Assembly (NCBI RefSeq): GCF_013366375.1
Contig: NZ_JABWMJ010000002.1
Span: 310,001 to 374,000 of the forward strand
Origin: Rhizobacter koreensis
Lineage (GTDB): Bacteria; Pseudomonadota; Gammaproteobacteria; Burkholderiales; Burkholderiaceae_C
Length of the DNA: 64,000 bases
Direction of reading: 5' to 3'
Below are positions 9,200-17,589 of the stretch, piece after piece. The stretch's first letter is position 1; each line of letters opens with the position of its first letter. Position numbers and translations under genes: made by a program. Under the pieces are notes generated by a model that saw only the letters and a program-made list of their open reading frames with translations, did not search any database and was not told where the DNA came from.

Positions 9200-9969
9200 C
9201 CCGCGCCCGCGCTGGAACGGGCGCGCCCCTCGAGCAGACTTGCCTCGTTCTCGGCGGCTCGTCCGGGCTTGGGCGCCAGCTGGCGCAGCGCTTTGCGGCG
9301 GCCGGCTACGCGGTGGTCCTGCTCTCGTCCGACCGACGCGATCTCGAGGCACTCGCGGCCGATCTGCGCCTGCGATTCGGAGTCGGGGCGGCAGCAGTGG
9401 CGATGGACCTGCGGAAGGCGAACCTCGACCTCGGCGAGCTTGATCTCGCACTCGAGCCCCTCCCGCCGCTTACGGTCGTTCTCGCGCCAGCCGGGATGAA
9501 CGCCGACGAAGACCGAGCTGACCTGGCGGGCACCGAGCAGCTCGCGATCGAGAGAGCCAACTTCGGCAGCATCCGCGACATCGTCGTGCACTGCCTGCCG
9601 CGCCTGCGATCCGCCCCCGCCGGGCTGGTCGTGGGGTTCGGCAGCGTCGCCGCGGTGCGAGGGCGCACTCGAAACGCCACGTACGCCGCCGCCAAGCGCG
9701 CGTTGCAGTCGTACTTCGAAAGCCTTCGGCACGCCCTGTCCACCACCTCGGTGCGCGTGCAGTTCTACGTTCTGGGCTATCTGGACACGAATCTTGCTTT
9801 CGGCAAGACGGCGCCCTTCACGCGCGCGTCCCCGGAGCGCCTGGCCGGGTATATCTACCAACATCGATCGGCGGCGTTCGGCGTGAAATACCACCCTGCC
9901 ATCTGGCGACCGATCTGCATGGTCGTGCGCCTCCTCCCCTGGTCCATCTTCCGACGCCTACGGTTCTGA
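9196..9969 (+). CDS. Short-chain dehydrogenase/reductase, DprE2-like
   Basis: This 257-residue classical SDR has the cofactor loop GGSSGLG at residues 20-26 and a Ser150-Tyr163-Lys167 catalytic set (YAAAK). It begins at a GTG that overlaps the stop of the DprE1-like gene in GTGA, so the two proteins are probably made in fixed ratio. In mycobacteria DprE2 reduces the 2-keto intermediate made by DprE1, which completes epimerisation of ribose to arabinose on a polyprenyl-phosphate carrier. The hydrophobic, basic C-terminus (LLPWSIFRRLRF) would suit a membrane-associated reductase acting on a lipid substrate. The SDR family is broad, so the call rests mainly on the coupled partner. The length is close to that of mycobacterial DprE2. 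Confidence 0.7.
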   Translation: MTRARAGTGAPLEQTCLVLGGSSGLGRQLAQRFAAAGYAVVLLSSDRRDLEALAADLRLRFGVGAAAVAMDLRKANLDLGELDLALEPLPPLTVVLAPAGMNADEDRADLAGTEQLAIERANFGSIRDIVVHCLPRLRSAPAGLVVGFGSVAAVRGRTRNATYAAAKRALQSYFESLRHALSTTSVRVQFYVLGYLDTNLAFGKTAPFTRASPERLAGYIYQHRSAAFGVKYHPAIWRPICMVVRLLPWSIFRRLRF

Positions 9970-9973
9970 AGTC

Positions 9974-10729
9974 ATGTCCGATCTGAGCGTCAGTCTGTTC
10001 TTCCCCGCCTACAAGGACGAGCGGACGATCCGCACCGTGGTCGAGGAAGGTCTCCGGCTGCTTCGTGGCTATGCGTCGGAGTTCGAGATCCTGGTCGTCG
10101 ACGACGGCTCTCCCGATCGTTCGGGGGCGATCGCCGACGAGCTCGCCGCCGAGCATCCGGGTATCGTCCGCGCGATCCACCATCCGCAGAACCGCGGCTA
10201 CGGGGCGGCATTGCGCACGGGTGTGGCAGCGGCTCGGTACGAGTGGATCTGCATGGTGGATGGCGACAACGAATATGCCGTCTCGGATCTGCGCAAGATG
10301 CTCGAGGTTCGCCACTTCTATCGGCTCATCATCGCCTTCCGCTACAAGAAGCTCTATTCGACGAACCGCATCTTCATCTCGTTCGTCTACAACCTCGTGC
10401 TGAGGCGCCTCTTCCGCACGCCGTTCCGCGACGTGTCGACCGGCATCCGCACCTTCCACCGGTCGATCCTCGACGACATCGAACTCACCAGCAACAGCCC
10501 CTTCATCGGCGCCGAGCTCGCGATCAAGACGATGCTGCGCGGCTATCCGGTCGGTGAACTCGGCATCCAGACATTCCCGCGCACGTTCGGACGCGGCTCG
10601 GCAACCAGCATGAAGAACATCCGGCGCACCATCGACGACATGCTCCGCGTCAGACGGGAGATGTTCTCGGACCATTACCACCTGCCCTCGGGCCGCTCTC
10701 GGCAGCCCAGGAGTCTCAGCGGTGGATGA
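9974..10729 (+). CDS. Family 2 glycosyltransferase, dolichyl-phosphate-mannose-synthase type
   Basis: The protein has 251 residues and a GT-A fold. The nucleotide-binding strand ILVVDDGSPDRS lies at residues 39-50, and the metal-binding motif MVDGD gives Asp96 and Asp98. There is no C-terminal membrane helix pair of the kind seen in GtrB-like members, so it is a soluble or peripheral enzyme. Members of this subfamily move a sugar from a nucleotide donor to polyprenyl phosphate, or extend a lipid-linked glycan. It starts five bases after the DprE2-like gene, and its end overlaps the next gene by eight bases. In the proposed pathway it could attach a sugar to the carrier lipid, but neither donor nor acceptor can be read from the sequence. 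Confidence 0.8.
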   Translation: MSDLSVSLFFPAYKDERTIRTVVEEGLRLLRGYASEFEILVVDDGSPDRSGAIADELAAEHPGIVRAIHHPQNRGYGAALRTGVAAARYEWICMVDGDNEYAVSDLRKMLEVRHFYRLIIAFRYKKLYSTNRIFISFVYNLVLRRLFRTPFRDVSTGIRTFHRSILDDIELTSNSPFIGAELAIKTMLRGYPVGELGIQTFPRTFGRGSATSMKNIRRTIDDMLRVRREMFSDHYHLPSGRSRQPRSLSGG

Positions 10730-11384
10730 CCTGATGCACCTGTACAGGGTGCGCTTTTCCGACAAGCAGCGCGCGAGCAAGGACGCCGTCTGGAAGGTCC
10801 TCTGCCAACAGTTCTTCCAGCGCTACGTCGCCCGTGATGCAACGGTCCTGGAACTCGCATCCGGGTATGGCGAGTTCCTGCGCTACATCCACGCTGGCCG
10901 CAAGATCGCAATCGATCTCAATCCCGAAGCGGGCTCGTTTCTCCCGCCGGGCACGGAGTTTCACCTGCAGAGCGCCGACGATCTGTCGTGCATCGAAGGC
11001 GGAAGCGTCGACGTCTGCTTCAGCAGCAACTTCTTCGAGCATCTGCCCTCGAAGGAAGTTCTCGATCGCGTTCTCAAGGAATCCCTGCGCGTGCTGCGCC
11101 CCGGCGGAGCCTACGTCGCCATGCAGCCGAACCTGCGCTATGCACCGGGCGAGTACTGGGACTACTACGACCACGTGCTGCCGCTGACGCACCTGTCGTG
11201 CCGTGAAGCTTTCGAGAAGGCGGGCTTCGAGATCCAGGAACTGATCGACCGGTTCGTGCCGTTCTCCACCTCCAGCCGCCTGCCGCAGCACCCGGCCTTG
11301 GTCCGCCTCTATCTGGCGTTTCCGCCTGCGTGGCGCATTCTCGGACGCCAGTTCGTCATCGTCGGCCGCAAGCCGGTCGCCTAG
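10722..11384 (+). CDS. SAM-dependent methyltransferase (type 11)
   Basis: This 220-residue class I methyltransferase has motif I as VLELASGYGEF (residues 42-52), an acidic motif II (IAIDLNPEAG), and a post-motif FFEHLP typical of small-molecule or sugar methyltransferases. The GTG at 10722 is preceded by CAGGAG at a suitable distance and overlaps the end of the glycosyltransferase gene by eight bases. The ATG at 10734 is an alternative start. As the last gene of the operon it may methylate a sugar or the end of a lipid-linked glycan. Its stop codon overlaps, tail to tail, that of the convergent beta-helix gene (TAG at 11382-11384 against 11381-11383). Confidence 0.8.
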   Translation: MDDLMHLYRVRFSDKQRASKDAVWKVLCQQFFQRYVARDATVLELASGYGEFLRYIHAGRKIAIDLNPEAGSFLPPGTEFHLQSADDLSCIEGGSVDVCFSSNFFEHLPSKEVLDRVLKESLRVLRPGGAYVAMQPNLRYAPGEYWDYYDHVLPLTHLSCREAFEKAGFEIQELIDRFVPFSTSSRLPQHPALVRLYLAFPPAWRILGRQFVIVGRKPVA

Positions 11385-12370
11385 CGAGCGACGGGTGCAG
11401 GGATCGTCGCGTTGTCGACCAACTCGGCGCCGGGACCGACGTCCCAGCGCCCGTTCCCCGCGACGCGGTTTCCGCTGATGCGAACCTCGACCGGACCCGG
11501 TGCAACACGAACGAACGTCCCGCCCGAGGGCAACGAGTCGATCAGGGTGTTGCCGTGCATGCGCAGCACGTTGGCCGGCCAGCGATAGCCCTCGGCAGCG
11601 TACGACACCATGACCGGGTTTTCGGTGAGGGCGGATTGCTGAATCCGGTTGCCCGTCACGACGGCAATACCACCCACCGCAAACTCCAGCTCGTAGCTGG
11701 CGCTGCCCTCCGCGTCGGTGAGCCGGTTGTCGCTGATCACGTTCAGCGCGGCGCGAGTCTTCAGAAGATGCCCGACCTTGGCGTCGTGGAAGTAGCTGCC
11801 CTTGACGGCCAGACGAGCGATGGTGCCGGCGTAGAGGAGATGACTCTGACCATCGCCGACCAGGTTGCGCGCGAACTCGCTGTCCTCGACATCGAGTTCG
11901 GTGGCGGGGTCGTTCCCCGTCAGAATGCCCATCTCGTTGCCGATGAAGCTGCAACCCACCACGCGGAGCGAGCCGCGGTCCAGTCGAATACCGGCGCCGT
12001 TGAGGCTGGGAACCCGAGATCCCGTGAAGTCGAAGCCCGTCACCACCATGTTGGCGGCCCGCACCACCCAGGTGCCTTTGCCCTCCACCGATGCACCGTC
12101 AGCGTCGAGAACCACGCGACCGCCGACGGCGCGCAAGGTGACGCCGTCTCGTTCCCACACCGCGGTGTCGCCGCGGTAGATGCCCGCGTCCACCTCGACC
12201 AGTGAACCGGCACTCGCGAGTCGCGCAGCCTCGCGCAACGTTCTGACCTCACGGGCCGGTCCGACCCGCAAGACCGGTCGAACCGCCTCGCCGCGACCTG
12301 TCTGACCGCGGGCGGAAACGCCGGTGCCGAGCAGCGCCAGCGATGTGGCAAGGAGGTCGCGACGTCTCAC
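11381..12370 (-). CDS. Exported right-handed beta-helix protein, possibly a polysaccharide lyase or epimerase
   Basis: The GTG at 12370 gives a 329-residue protein whose N-terminus MRRRDLLATSLALLGTGVSA looks like a Tat-type or twin-arginine-containing Sec signal. The rest is a run of short strands with regularly spaced Asn and Gly (GNEMGILTG, SDNRLTD, TGNRIQQS, HGNTLI, SGNRVAGNG), the hallmark of the parallel beta-helix seen in pectate lyases, alginate epimerases and surface glycan-binding proteins. No catalytic triad can be assigned. It lies at the end of the minus-strand EPS gene series, so modification or cleavage of the exported polysaccharide is plausible. The frame is open for 74 codons upstream, but those residues have no signal character, and I reject the longer form. 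Confidence 0.68.
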   Translation of the reverse strand: MRRRDLLATSLALLGTGVSARGQTGRGEAVRPVLRVGPAREVRTLREAARLASAGSLVEVDAGIYRGDTAVWERDGVTLRAVGGRVVLDADGASVEGKGTWVVRAANMVVTGFDFTGSRVPSLNGAGIRLDRGSLRVVGCSFIGNEMGILTGNDPATELDVEDSEFARNLVGDGQSHLLYAGTIARLAVKGSYFHDAKVGHLLKTRAALNVISDNRLTDAEGSASYELEFAVGGIAVVTGNRIQQSALTENPVMVSYAAEGYRWPANVLRMHGNTLIDSLPSGGTFVRVAPGPVEVRISGNRVAGNGRWDVGPGAELVDNATIPAPVAR

Positions 12371-12536
12371 GGCGCAGCGCAGCGATTGCCGATGCCACGG
12401 CGCGTGCGCAACGCACTCAACCGCCCGGTCATATGCCGTTCGACGACGGGATTCGCGGTGGTCAGGCGATCGTGGCGCAACTTCGAGCGCAGTGCCCCGG
12501 CAACACGTACCTTCAGGTGCGACGTCGCCATTGCAC

Positions 12537-14903
12537 TTACGGGACCGCGTAAGCCTCGATCTCGGCGATGCGGCTGTAGCCCGCCAATGCACCGGTGACG
12601 ACCACGCGGATGCTGTTGGTCGTGATCGCTTGGAAGGTGAATCGACGCCAAACGCGATCGTTGCCGACCACCGAACCGCCAGGCACCGTGGCCCAAGCCG
12701 AACCGTTCCAGTACTGCACCTCGAAGTCGGTGATCCCGTACTGGCTGAACGTCATCGTCTCGGTGGGCTCCTGTGGGTTCCCGTAGGCGTCTTGCAGCGT
12801 GAAGACATCGATCTCGGTCACGTTCTTGCTGCCGTTGAAGTTGACCTGGAGCACGTCGGGCCAGCTTCCCTGCGTGCCGTCGTTCCAGCCGCCGCCATAC
12901 ATCCAGTTGAGGCCACGCCGGTCGCCGTTGTTGGCGCCGCTCGCGGGGAATGCCGTCGAGTGGGTGCTCGACGCCACGACCGTGCCGCCGTTCGATTGGA
13001 GTGCAACGTTCGAACCCTGGGCAGCGCCGTAAGCCTCGACCTCGACGATGCGGCTGTAACCACCGGCGGCATTGAGGACCAGGACGCGGATCTGCCGGGC
13101 GGAAATCGGCGTGAAGGTGAACTTGCGCCACACCTTGTTGTTGCCGGTGACGCTACCGCCCGAGATGGTCTGCCACGCCGATCCGGTCCAGTACTGCACC
13201 TCGAAATCAAGGATGCCGTACTGCGCGAAGGTCATGCCTTCCGTGGGCTCCTGCGGGCTGGTGTAGTTGTCCTGCAATGTGTAGACATCGATTTCTGCAA
13301 TCGAGCGCGTCGTTCCGAAGTCGACCTGCAGCCAATCGGGATGGGCACTCCCCGTCGCATCGTTCCAACCCGCCTCCGCGCCAGTGCTCCAGCCCATGCC
13401 ACGGCGGTCGCCGTTGATCGCCGCACGGGCCGGGTAGTAGTAGTCGGAGTACGTGCTGGATGCCGTCGCGCTCGCGCCGAGCGACGCGAGTGCAAAGTTG
13501 ACGCGCCCCGATCCGGTGTCCACAGGAGGTGTCACCGGCGCAGCGGCAGCGACTGCCGCCGCCGCATCGACGATGCCGGCCCCGCAAGTGGTCGTGGCGC
13601 AGTCGTCACCGGTGCCCGCCGGAAAGGCACGCGCCGTGGACTTGAGAATCGAGGTGACCTGGGCTGGCGTGAGGGACGGATTCACCGACAGCATCAGCGA
13701 CACCACACCGGCGACGTGCGGGGTCGCCATGCTGGTGCCCTGGTAACTGGCGTACGTGTCGCCGGCCGGAGTGGTGCTTCCGCCGTTGAGCGTCGAGAGG
13801 ATCGCCCCGCCATTGCCGCCGCCCGGTGCCGCGATGGTGATCCCGGTGCCGTAATTGCTGTAGCTCGCGTGTCCGCCGTTGCGGGTGGTCGCCGCGACCG
13901 CGATCACACCGTTGCAGTTCGCCGGCGCCGTCGTGGCGACGTTGACGGAGCTGTTGCCCGCCGCGACCACGACGACGCTGCCGCGCGCATTGATGTCGTT
14001 GATCGCGTTCTGGAACGTCGTGCCGCAGTTGCCCTCGCCGCCCAGGCTGAGGTTGATCACGCGGGCAGGCGTCGGGTTGTTCGGGACGCCGGCGACGGGG
14101 ATGCCGGCGGCCCAGCGCATGCCGTCGACGATGTCGGACGTGTAGCCGCCGCACTTGCCGAGCGCGCGGATCGGCTGGATCTTCGAAACCCAGTTGATGC
14201 CGGCGACGCCGCTGCCGTTGTTGCTGGCCGCGCCGATGGTGCCGGCGACGTGCGTGCCGTGCCACGAGCTGGACGCGTTGTTGCAGCCGTAGTCGCCCGG
14301 ATCGGACGCGTCGGCGTCGCGACCGTTGCCGTCGTTCGATGCGGTGGTCGACGAGATGAAGTCGTAGCCGGCGACCAGCCGCCCGGCCAGATCGGCGTGG
14401 GCGACGACGCCGGTATCGACCACGGCCACGACGATGCCGCTCGAGCCGACGGTGCGATCCCAGGCGGCCGGCAGGTTGATGCCGCCGGCGGGCTCGAAGA
14501 GGTCCCACTGGTACTGGTAGAGCGAATCGTTCGGCACGCGTTGCGGAACCATGCGCAGGTCGGGCTCGGCGTAGGCGACGCTCGGGTCGCGCGCCAGACG
14601 CTGCGCGATCGCGCGCGCCTCGGCGCGAGACACCCGCCCCGGCAGGGCGAGCACATGGTTGTTGCCGGACATGCCGCGCAGGCGCTGCGCGCGCTCGCCG
14701 ATGCGGCTCGCGATCTCGGCGATGCGGCGATCGGGGTCTGCCGCGGCGACGTCGCGCAGCCGCACGATGATGCGGTCGGTCGCGTCGGCCGCGACAAGCG
14801 CCTGCGCGGCATCGGGAGCGCGCCCGCCGGCGAACGCCGGTGCTGCGGCGGCGACAGACAAAGCGACGAGAAGGGCGCGCGGCGCGCCGGAAACGAAATT
14901 CAT
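12537..14903 (-). CDS. Secreted subtilisin-like serine protease with two C-terminal discoidin-like domains
   Basis: The 788-residue protein begins with a Sec signal (about residues 1-25, ending APAFAG). An inhibitor-like propeptide follows (about 40-120, with RIIVRLR and the end AYAEPDLR), then an S8 catalytic domain. The triad is complete: Asp163 (VVDTGV), His215 (HGTHVAG) and Ser391 (GTSMATPHVAG), with Asn317 in the oxyanion hole. After a short Pro linker near residue 460 come two similar beta-sandwich domains (about 470-628 and 631-788), both containing QEPTE, DFEVQYW and VWRRFTF or VWRKFTF. They resemble the F5/8 type C (discoidin) carbohydrate-binding fold. The protease could mature or release surface proteins bound to the EPS. 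I see no PEP-CTERM motif at its end. It sits between EPS genes, with 166 and 252 base gaps on either side. Confidence 0.88.
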   Translation of the reverse strand: MNFVSGAPRALLVALSVAAAAPAFAGGRAPDAAQALVAADATDRIIVRLRDVAAADPDRRIAEIASRIGERAQRLRGMSGNNHVLALPGRVSRAEARAIAQRLARDPSVAYAEPDLRMVPQRVPNDSLYQYQWDLFEPAGGINLPAAWDRTVGSSGIVVAVVDTGVVAHADLAGRLVAGYDFISSTTASNDGNGRDADASDPGDYGCNNASSSWHGTHVAGTIGAASNNGSGVAGINWVSKIQPIRALGKCGGYTSDIVDGMRWAAGIPVAGVPNNPTPARVINLSLGGEGNCGTTFQNAINDINARGSVVVVAAGNSSVNVATTAPANCNGVIAVAATTRNGGHASYSNYGTGITIAAPGGGNGGAILSTLNGGSTTPAGDTYASYQGTSMATPHVAGVVSLMLSVNPSLTPAQVTSILKSTARAFPAGTGDDCATTTCGAGIVDAAAAVAAAAPVTPPVDTGSGRVNFALASLGASATASSTYSDYYYPARAAINGDRRGMGWSTGAEAGWNDATGSAHPDWLQVDFGTTRSIAEIDVYTLQDNYTSPQEPTEGMTFAQYGILDFEVQYWTGSAWQTISGGSVTGNNKVWRKFTFTPISARQIRVLVLNAAGGYSRIVEVEAYGAAQGSNVALQSNGGTVVASSTHSTAFPASGANNGDRRGLNWMYGGGWNDGTQGSWPDVLQVNFNGSKNVTEIDVFTLQDAYGNPQEPTETMTFSQYGITDFEVQYWNGSAWATVPGGSVVGNDRVWRRFTFQAITTNSIRVVVTGALAGYSRIAEIEAYAVP
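12540..13490. repeat. Two tandem copies of a discoidin-domain coding unit
   Basis: The 3' part of the subtilase gene is an imperfect duplication: about 12540-13015 encodes the second discoidin-like domain and about 13018-13490 the first. The protein blocks align nearly end to end, with shared QEPTE, QYGI, DFEVQYW and GYSRI. The DNA has diverged, so this is an old intragenic duplication rather than recent slippage. Confidence 0.65.
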
Positions 14904-15155
14904 CGTTGAAAGCCCTTGAGTGCGTCACGCGAGAGGCAGGACGCGCTCTCGGCCGGGTGACTCGGCTGCAGACAGCGCTCAGGAGCAGCGCCATGGCCGG
15001 CCGCAATTCTCGCAGCCCGCCTCGCGAAAACGCAGCGACCGGAAACGGATCAGGGCATTGCGCGGGGGTCGCCGCCGTGTGGTATTGCCGCGTCTGCTTG
15101 CGGTTGCAATCCGCAACAACCCTGCGCTGCGGAGCCGATCAGCCGAAGCGCCGCC
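14904..15155. other. Intergenic gap between the ligase-like and protease genes
   Basis: These 252 bases hold no supportable gene. As both neighbours are on the minus strand, the gap could hold a separate promoter for the protease gene, but I see no convincing promoter or terminator. Confidence 0.4.
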
Positions 15156-17540
15156 TCAACGCTCGGGGCTCGGCGGCAAGGCCGTGCGAAGCCGGTCGGT
15201 CGAAGCGATCAGCACGAGCACGAAGAAGAGCAGGCTGACGCGAGGCACGTCGAGCAGGCTGTCGAACGCGCCGACGATGGCGAACCCTGCCAAGGCGCCC
15301 GCGATCGGAGGGGCGAGCGGATGCGTGCGCGCGTCGCCCGCCGCCACACGCGCGAACGCGACGCCCACCAGCGTGAGCAACGCGATCAGTCCGGTCACCC
15401 CTTGCTCGAAGAGCGTGTGGACGAGCACGTTCTTCAGGTGCCACGGCATGTGGTTCCGATCGCTGCTGAAGAACCAGTGCGCACCTCGCTGGGAGAACGT
15501 GCGGTTGCGCAGCAGCTCGGTGCCGGTGGCGTCGCGCACCGAAAGCTCGGCGATCTCGACACGGCTTCCTGGTGTCTCGTTCGCGATCGAGAAGACGATC
15601 GGACGCGGTGCGATCAAGTTGCCGGCCGAGAGTGCCGGCCCCTTCAGGGCTGCCGACACGGTCTGCCACTCGCCCGCCGATATGCCCACCTGCCCGGTCG
15701 CACAGCGCGCCTCGTAAAGCAGGTGCTTTTCGCACACGTCGAAGTGCAGGCTTACCCAGTGCTCCGCACGACCGCGTACGCGGACTTCAAGCGGCACGAG
15801 CGGTTCGTCGATGCGTTGCGAGAAGCGCAGCATCTCACCCCAGCCGAGCACGTGGCGACCGCCGGTCAGGACGAGCATCGGCCCTTCTGCGCCGTCGATC
15901 ACCCGGTAGTCGCCGGCGGCGTCGGTGGCGGCATGATCGAGCGCATGGCGCGCGGGATAGCGCCCGAGGCCGATTCCGAAAGTCCAATCGATCGGCGTGC
16001 GCAGCTGCGCGAGCCCGTCACGCCAGTGTGCGATTCGGCCGCCGAGGTCCTGCTCGGAAGTCGAAAAGCGCCCGCTCATGTAGGCGCCGCCGCCGAGAAC
16101 GCCGACGCCGGCTGCGGCGAGCCCCATCGCAGCGACCAGCAGCAGCTGTCCGCGAAGTGCGAGTGGCCCGCTTGGCGCGGGTGCCTGCCCGCGAGGGACA
16201 ACGGCCGCGGCAAGCGTGAGCACGGCGAGCACTGCCACAACGGGCAGCATGCGTGCGAGGGCAGCGTCGCCGCCCCAATGCCGGGCCACCGCCGCGACAC
16301 CGAGCACGATCCCGAATTCCAGCCCGGCAAGCCGAGCGCGCGTTCCGGCTCGTGTAAACGACAGGCCCAGAGCGCAGAGGACCAGGGCACCGTAGGACAA
16401 ATACGCGCCCTTCGGTACCCCCGCCGCAGACGCGACGACGATGGCGCTGGACGCGACGGACGCGAGCAAAAGGTCCTGCCAAGCCTTGCCCGGCGCGGCA
16501 TCTTCCGCCGCCACGAGCCGCAGCAACACGGCGCACGCGCCGAGCAGCGCGAGCATGCCGCGGTAACCGCTGGCGGGAAACACCCAAAGCGCCGCGCCGC
16601 AGAAGAGCAGCCACATCGATGCCGCCAGCCAGGGTCGCATCGCTCGGCGGCTTGCAGACGGCGCTTGTTCAGCGGACGAGCCCAGCCACATGGTGAGTGC
16701 CACCCCCATGGGAACCGCAAGGTAGATCGCGCGCGAGAAGGTCGTCAGGCACGCGTACGCAGCCAGGGCGCTGACGCCGAGTGCGAGCGCGAAATGAAAG
16801 CGCGAGCGAGGGCGCTGCAGCATGCGGATCGCGAACGGCACCGTGAGCGCGAGGAAGCCGTCGAAGGCAGCTCCACCGACGTGCATCTCCCAGAAGCCCG
16901 CGGTCGTACGGTAGTCGCTCGAGAAGTCGAGCAGGCCGGTGAAGGCCAGTCGCTCCGACAACGCTGCCAGCGCGGCGAGCCCCAGCCCCGCGACGAGTCC
17001 GACTTCGAGCGCGGCTGCTGCCCCCTTCGGATCGCGCGCGGCTTCCGAGCGCCAGAGCGCCAGCAGCAACAACGCCCAGACGAACGGCTTCAGCAAGCGC
17101 AGGCTGTTGAGCGGCTCGCGGTACCCCTGGTAGAGGTCGAACGCCCAGCCCCCGGCATCCATGACGCCCAGCACCGCCGCGATGGCGCTGGACGCGGCGA
17201 ACAGGCCGATTGCCAGGAGGGCGGTCGTCGGCCAGATCCTCGCCCGGTGCCGGCCGGACGACGAACTTGTCACCGCATGCCGCAACGAAGCGCCTGCCAC
17301 GGCCGCCAGCACCAGAAGGTCGATCTCCTCGACCACGAGCCAGCCGGTCCAGGGTGCGAACGACAGCACCGGCAGCAGCGCGAACACCGCCACCAACGCA
17401 GCACGCGGCCGGAGCATCGCAAGCAACGCTGCGGCGACGAACAGCGACAGCACCGCCGGGCCGTTGAGCGGATGCTGCAGCGCAAGCCAGCCGCCGAAGC
17501 CGAGACCGCCGAGCCCGAGAGCAGCGGCAAGAGGCCTCAC
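15156..17540 (-). CDS. O-antigen ligase/polymerase family membrane protein
   Basis: The 794-residue protein has about twelve or more hydrophobic helices. The first lies near residue 10, and a dense run covers about 25-480. A large extracytoplasmic region then carries the Wzy/WaaL-type signatures RIAHWRDGL and FGIGLGRYPA, and a later helix has HTLFEQGVTGLIALL. Between these signatures lie about 150 residues of beta-rich, soluble sequence (from VIDGAEGPMLV to RVEIAELSVRDA) that look like an inserted carbohydrate-binding-type sandwich, which ordinary family members lack. The GTG start lies 49 bases after the GT4 gene. In an exosortase-type EPS locus such a protein would polymerise repeat units or ligate the glycan to its acceptor. 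The polymerase and ligase roles cannot be told apart from sequence. Confidence 0.75.
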   Translation of the reverse strand: MRPLAAALGLGGLGFGGWLALQHPLNGPAVLSLFVAAALLAMLRPRAALVAVFALLPVLSFAPWTGWLVVEEIDLLVLAAVAGASLRHAVTSSSSGRHRARIWPTTALLAIGLFAASSAIAAVLGVMDAGGWAFDLYQGYREPLNSLRLLKPFVWALLLLALWRSEAARDPKGAAAALEVGLVAGLGLAALAALSERLAFTGLLDFSSDYRTTAGFWEMHVGGAAFDGFLALTVPFAIRMLQRPRSRFHFALALGVSALAAYACLTTFSRAIYLAVPMGVALTMWLGSSAEQAPSASRRAMRPWLAASMWLLFCGAALWVFPASGYRGMLALLGACAVLLRLVAAEDAAPGKAWQDLLLASVASSAIVVASAAGVPKGAYLSYGALVLCALGLSFTRAGTRARLAGLEFGIVLGVAAVARHWGGDAALARMLPVVAVLAVLTLAAAVVPRGQAPAPSGPLALRGQLLLVAAMGLAAAGVGVLGGGAYMSGRFSTSEQDLGGRIAHWRDGLAQLRTPIDWTFGIGLGRYPARHALDHAATDAAGDYRVIDGAEGPMLVLTGGRHVLGWGEMLRFSQRIDEPLVPLEVRVRGRAEHWVSLHFDVCEKHLLYEARCATGQVGISAGEWQTVSAALKGPALSAGNLIAPRPIVFSIANETPGSRVEIAELSVRDATGTELLRNRTFSQRGAHWFFSSDRNHMPWHLKNVLVHTLFEQGVTGLIALLTLVGVAFARVAAGDARTHPLAPPIAGALAGFAIVGAFDSLLDVPRVSLLFFVLVLIASTDRLRTALPPSPER

Positions 17541-17589
17541 GCGCCGCCTCGCCCGACGGCTCGCATGCCGGTGGGTGACCGCGAGCCGC

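Noticed and set aside
12371-12592. N-terminal extension of the beta-helix protein
   Set aside because: It is open but has no signal or ribosome site; the internal GTG at 12370 starts a normal export signal.
12537-14903. PEP-CTERM sorting signal on the subtilase
   Set aside because: The C-terminus ends in a beta-sandwich (EIEAYAVP) with no PEP motif, membrane helix or basic tail; no other protein in the window shows one.
12324-14909. Long plus-strand reading frame of about 860 codons
   Set aside because: It is antisense to the subtilase gene, whose catalytic motifs are complete; the antisense product is Arg, Asp and Val-rich with no domain. It is a product of high GC.
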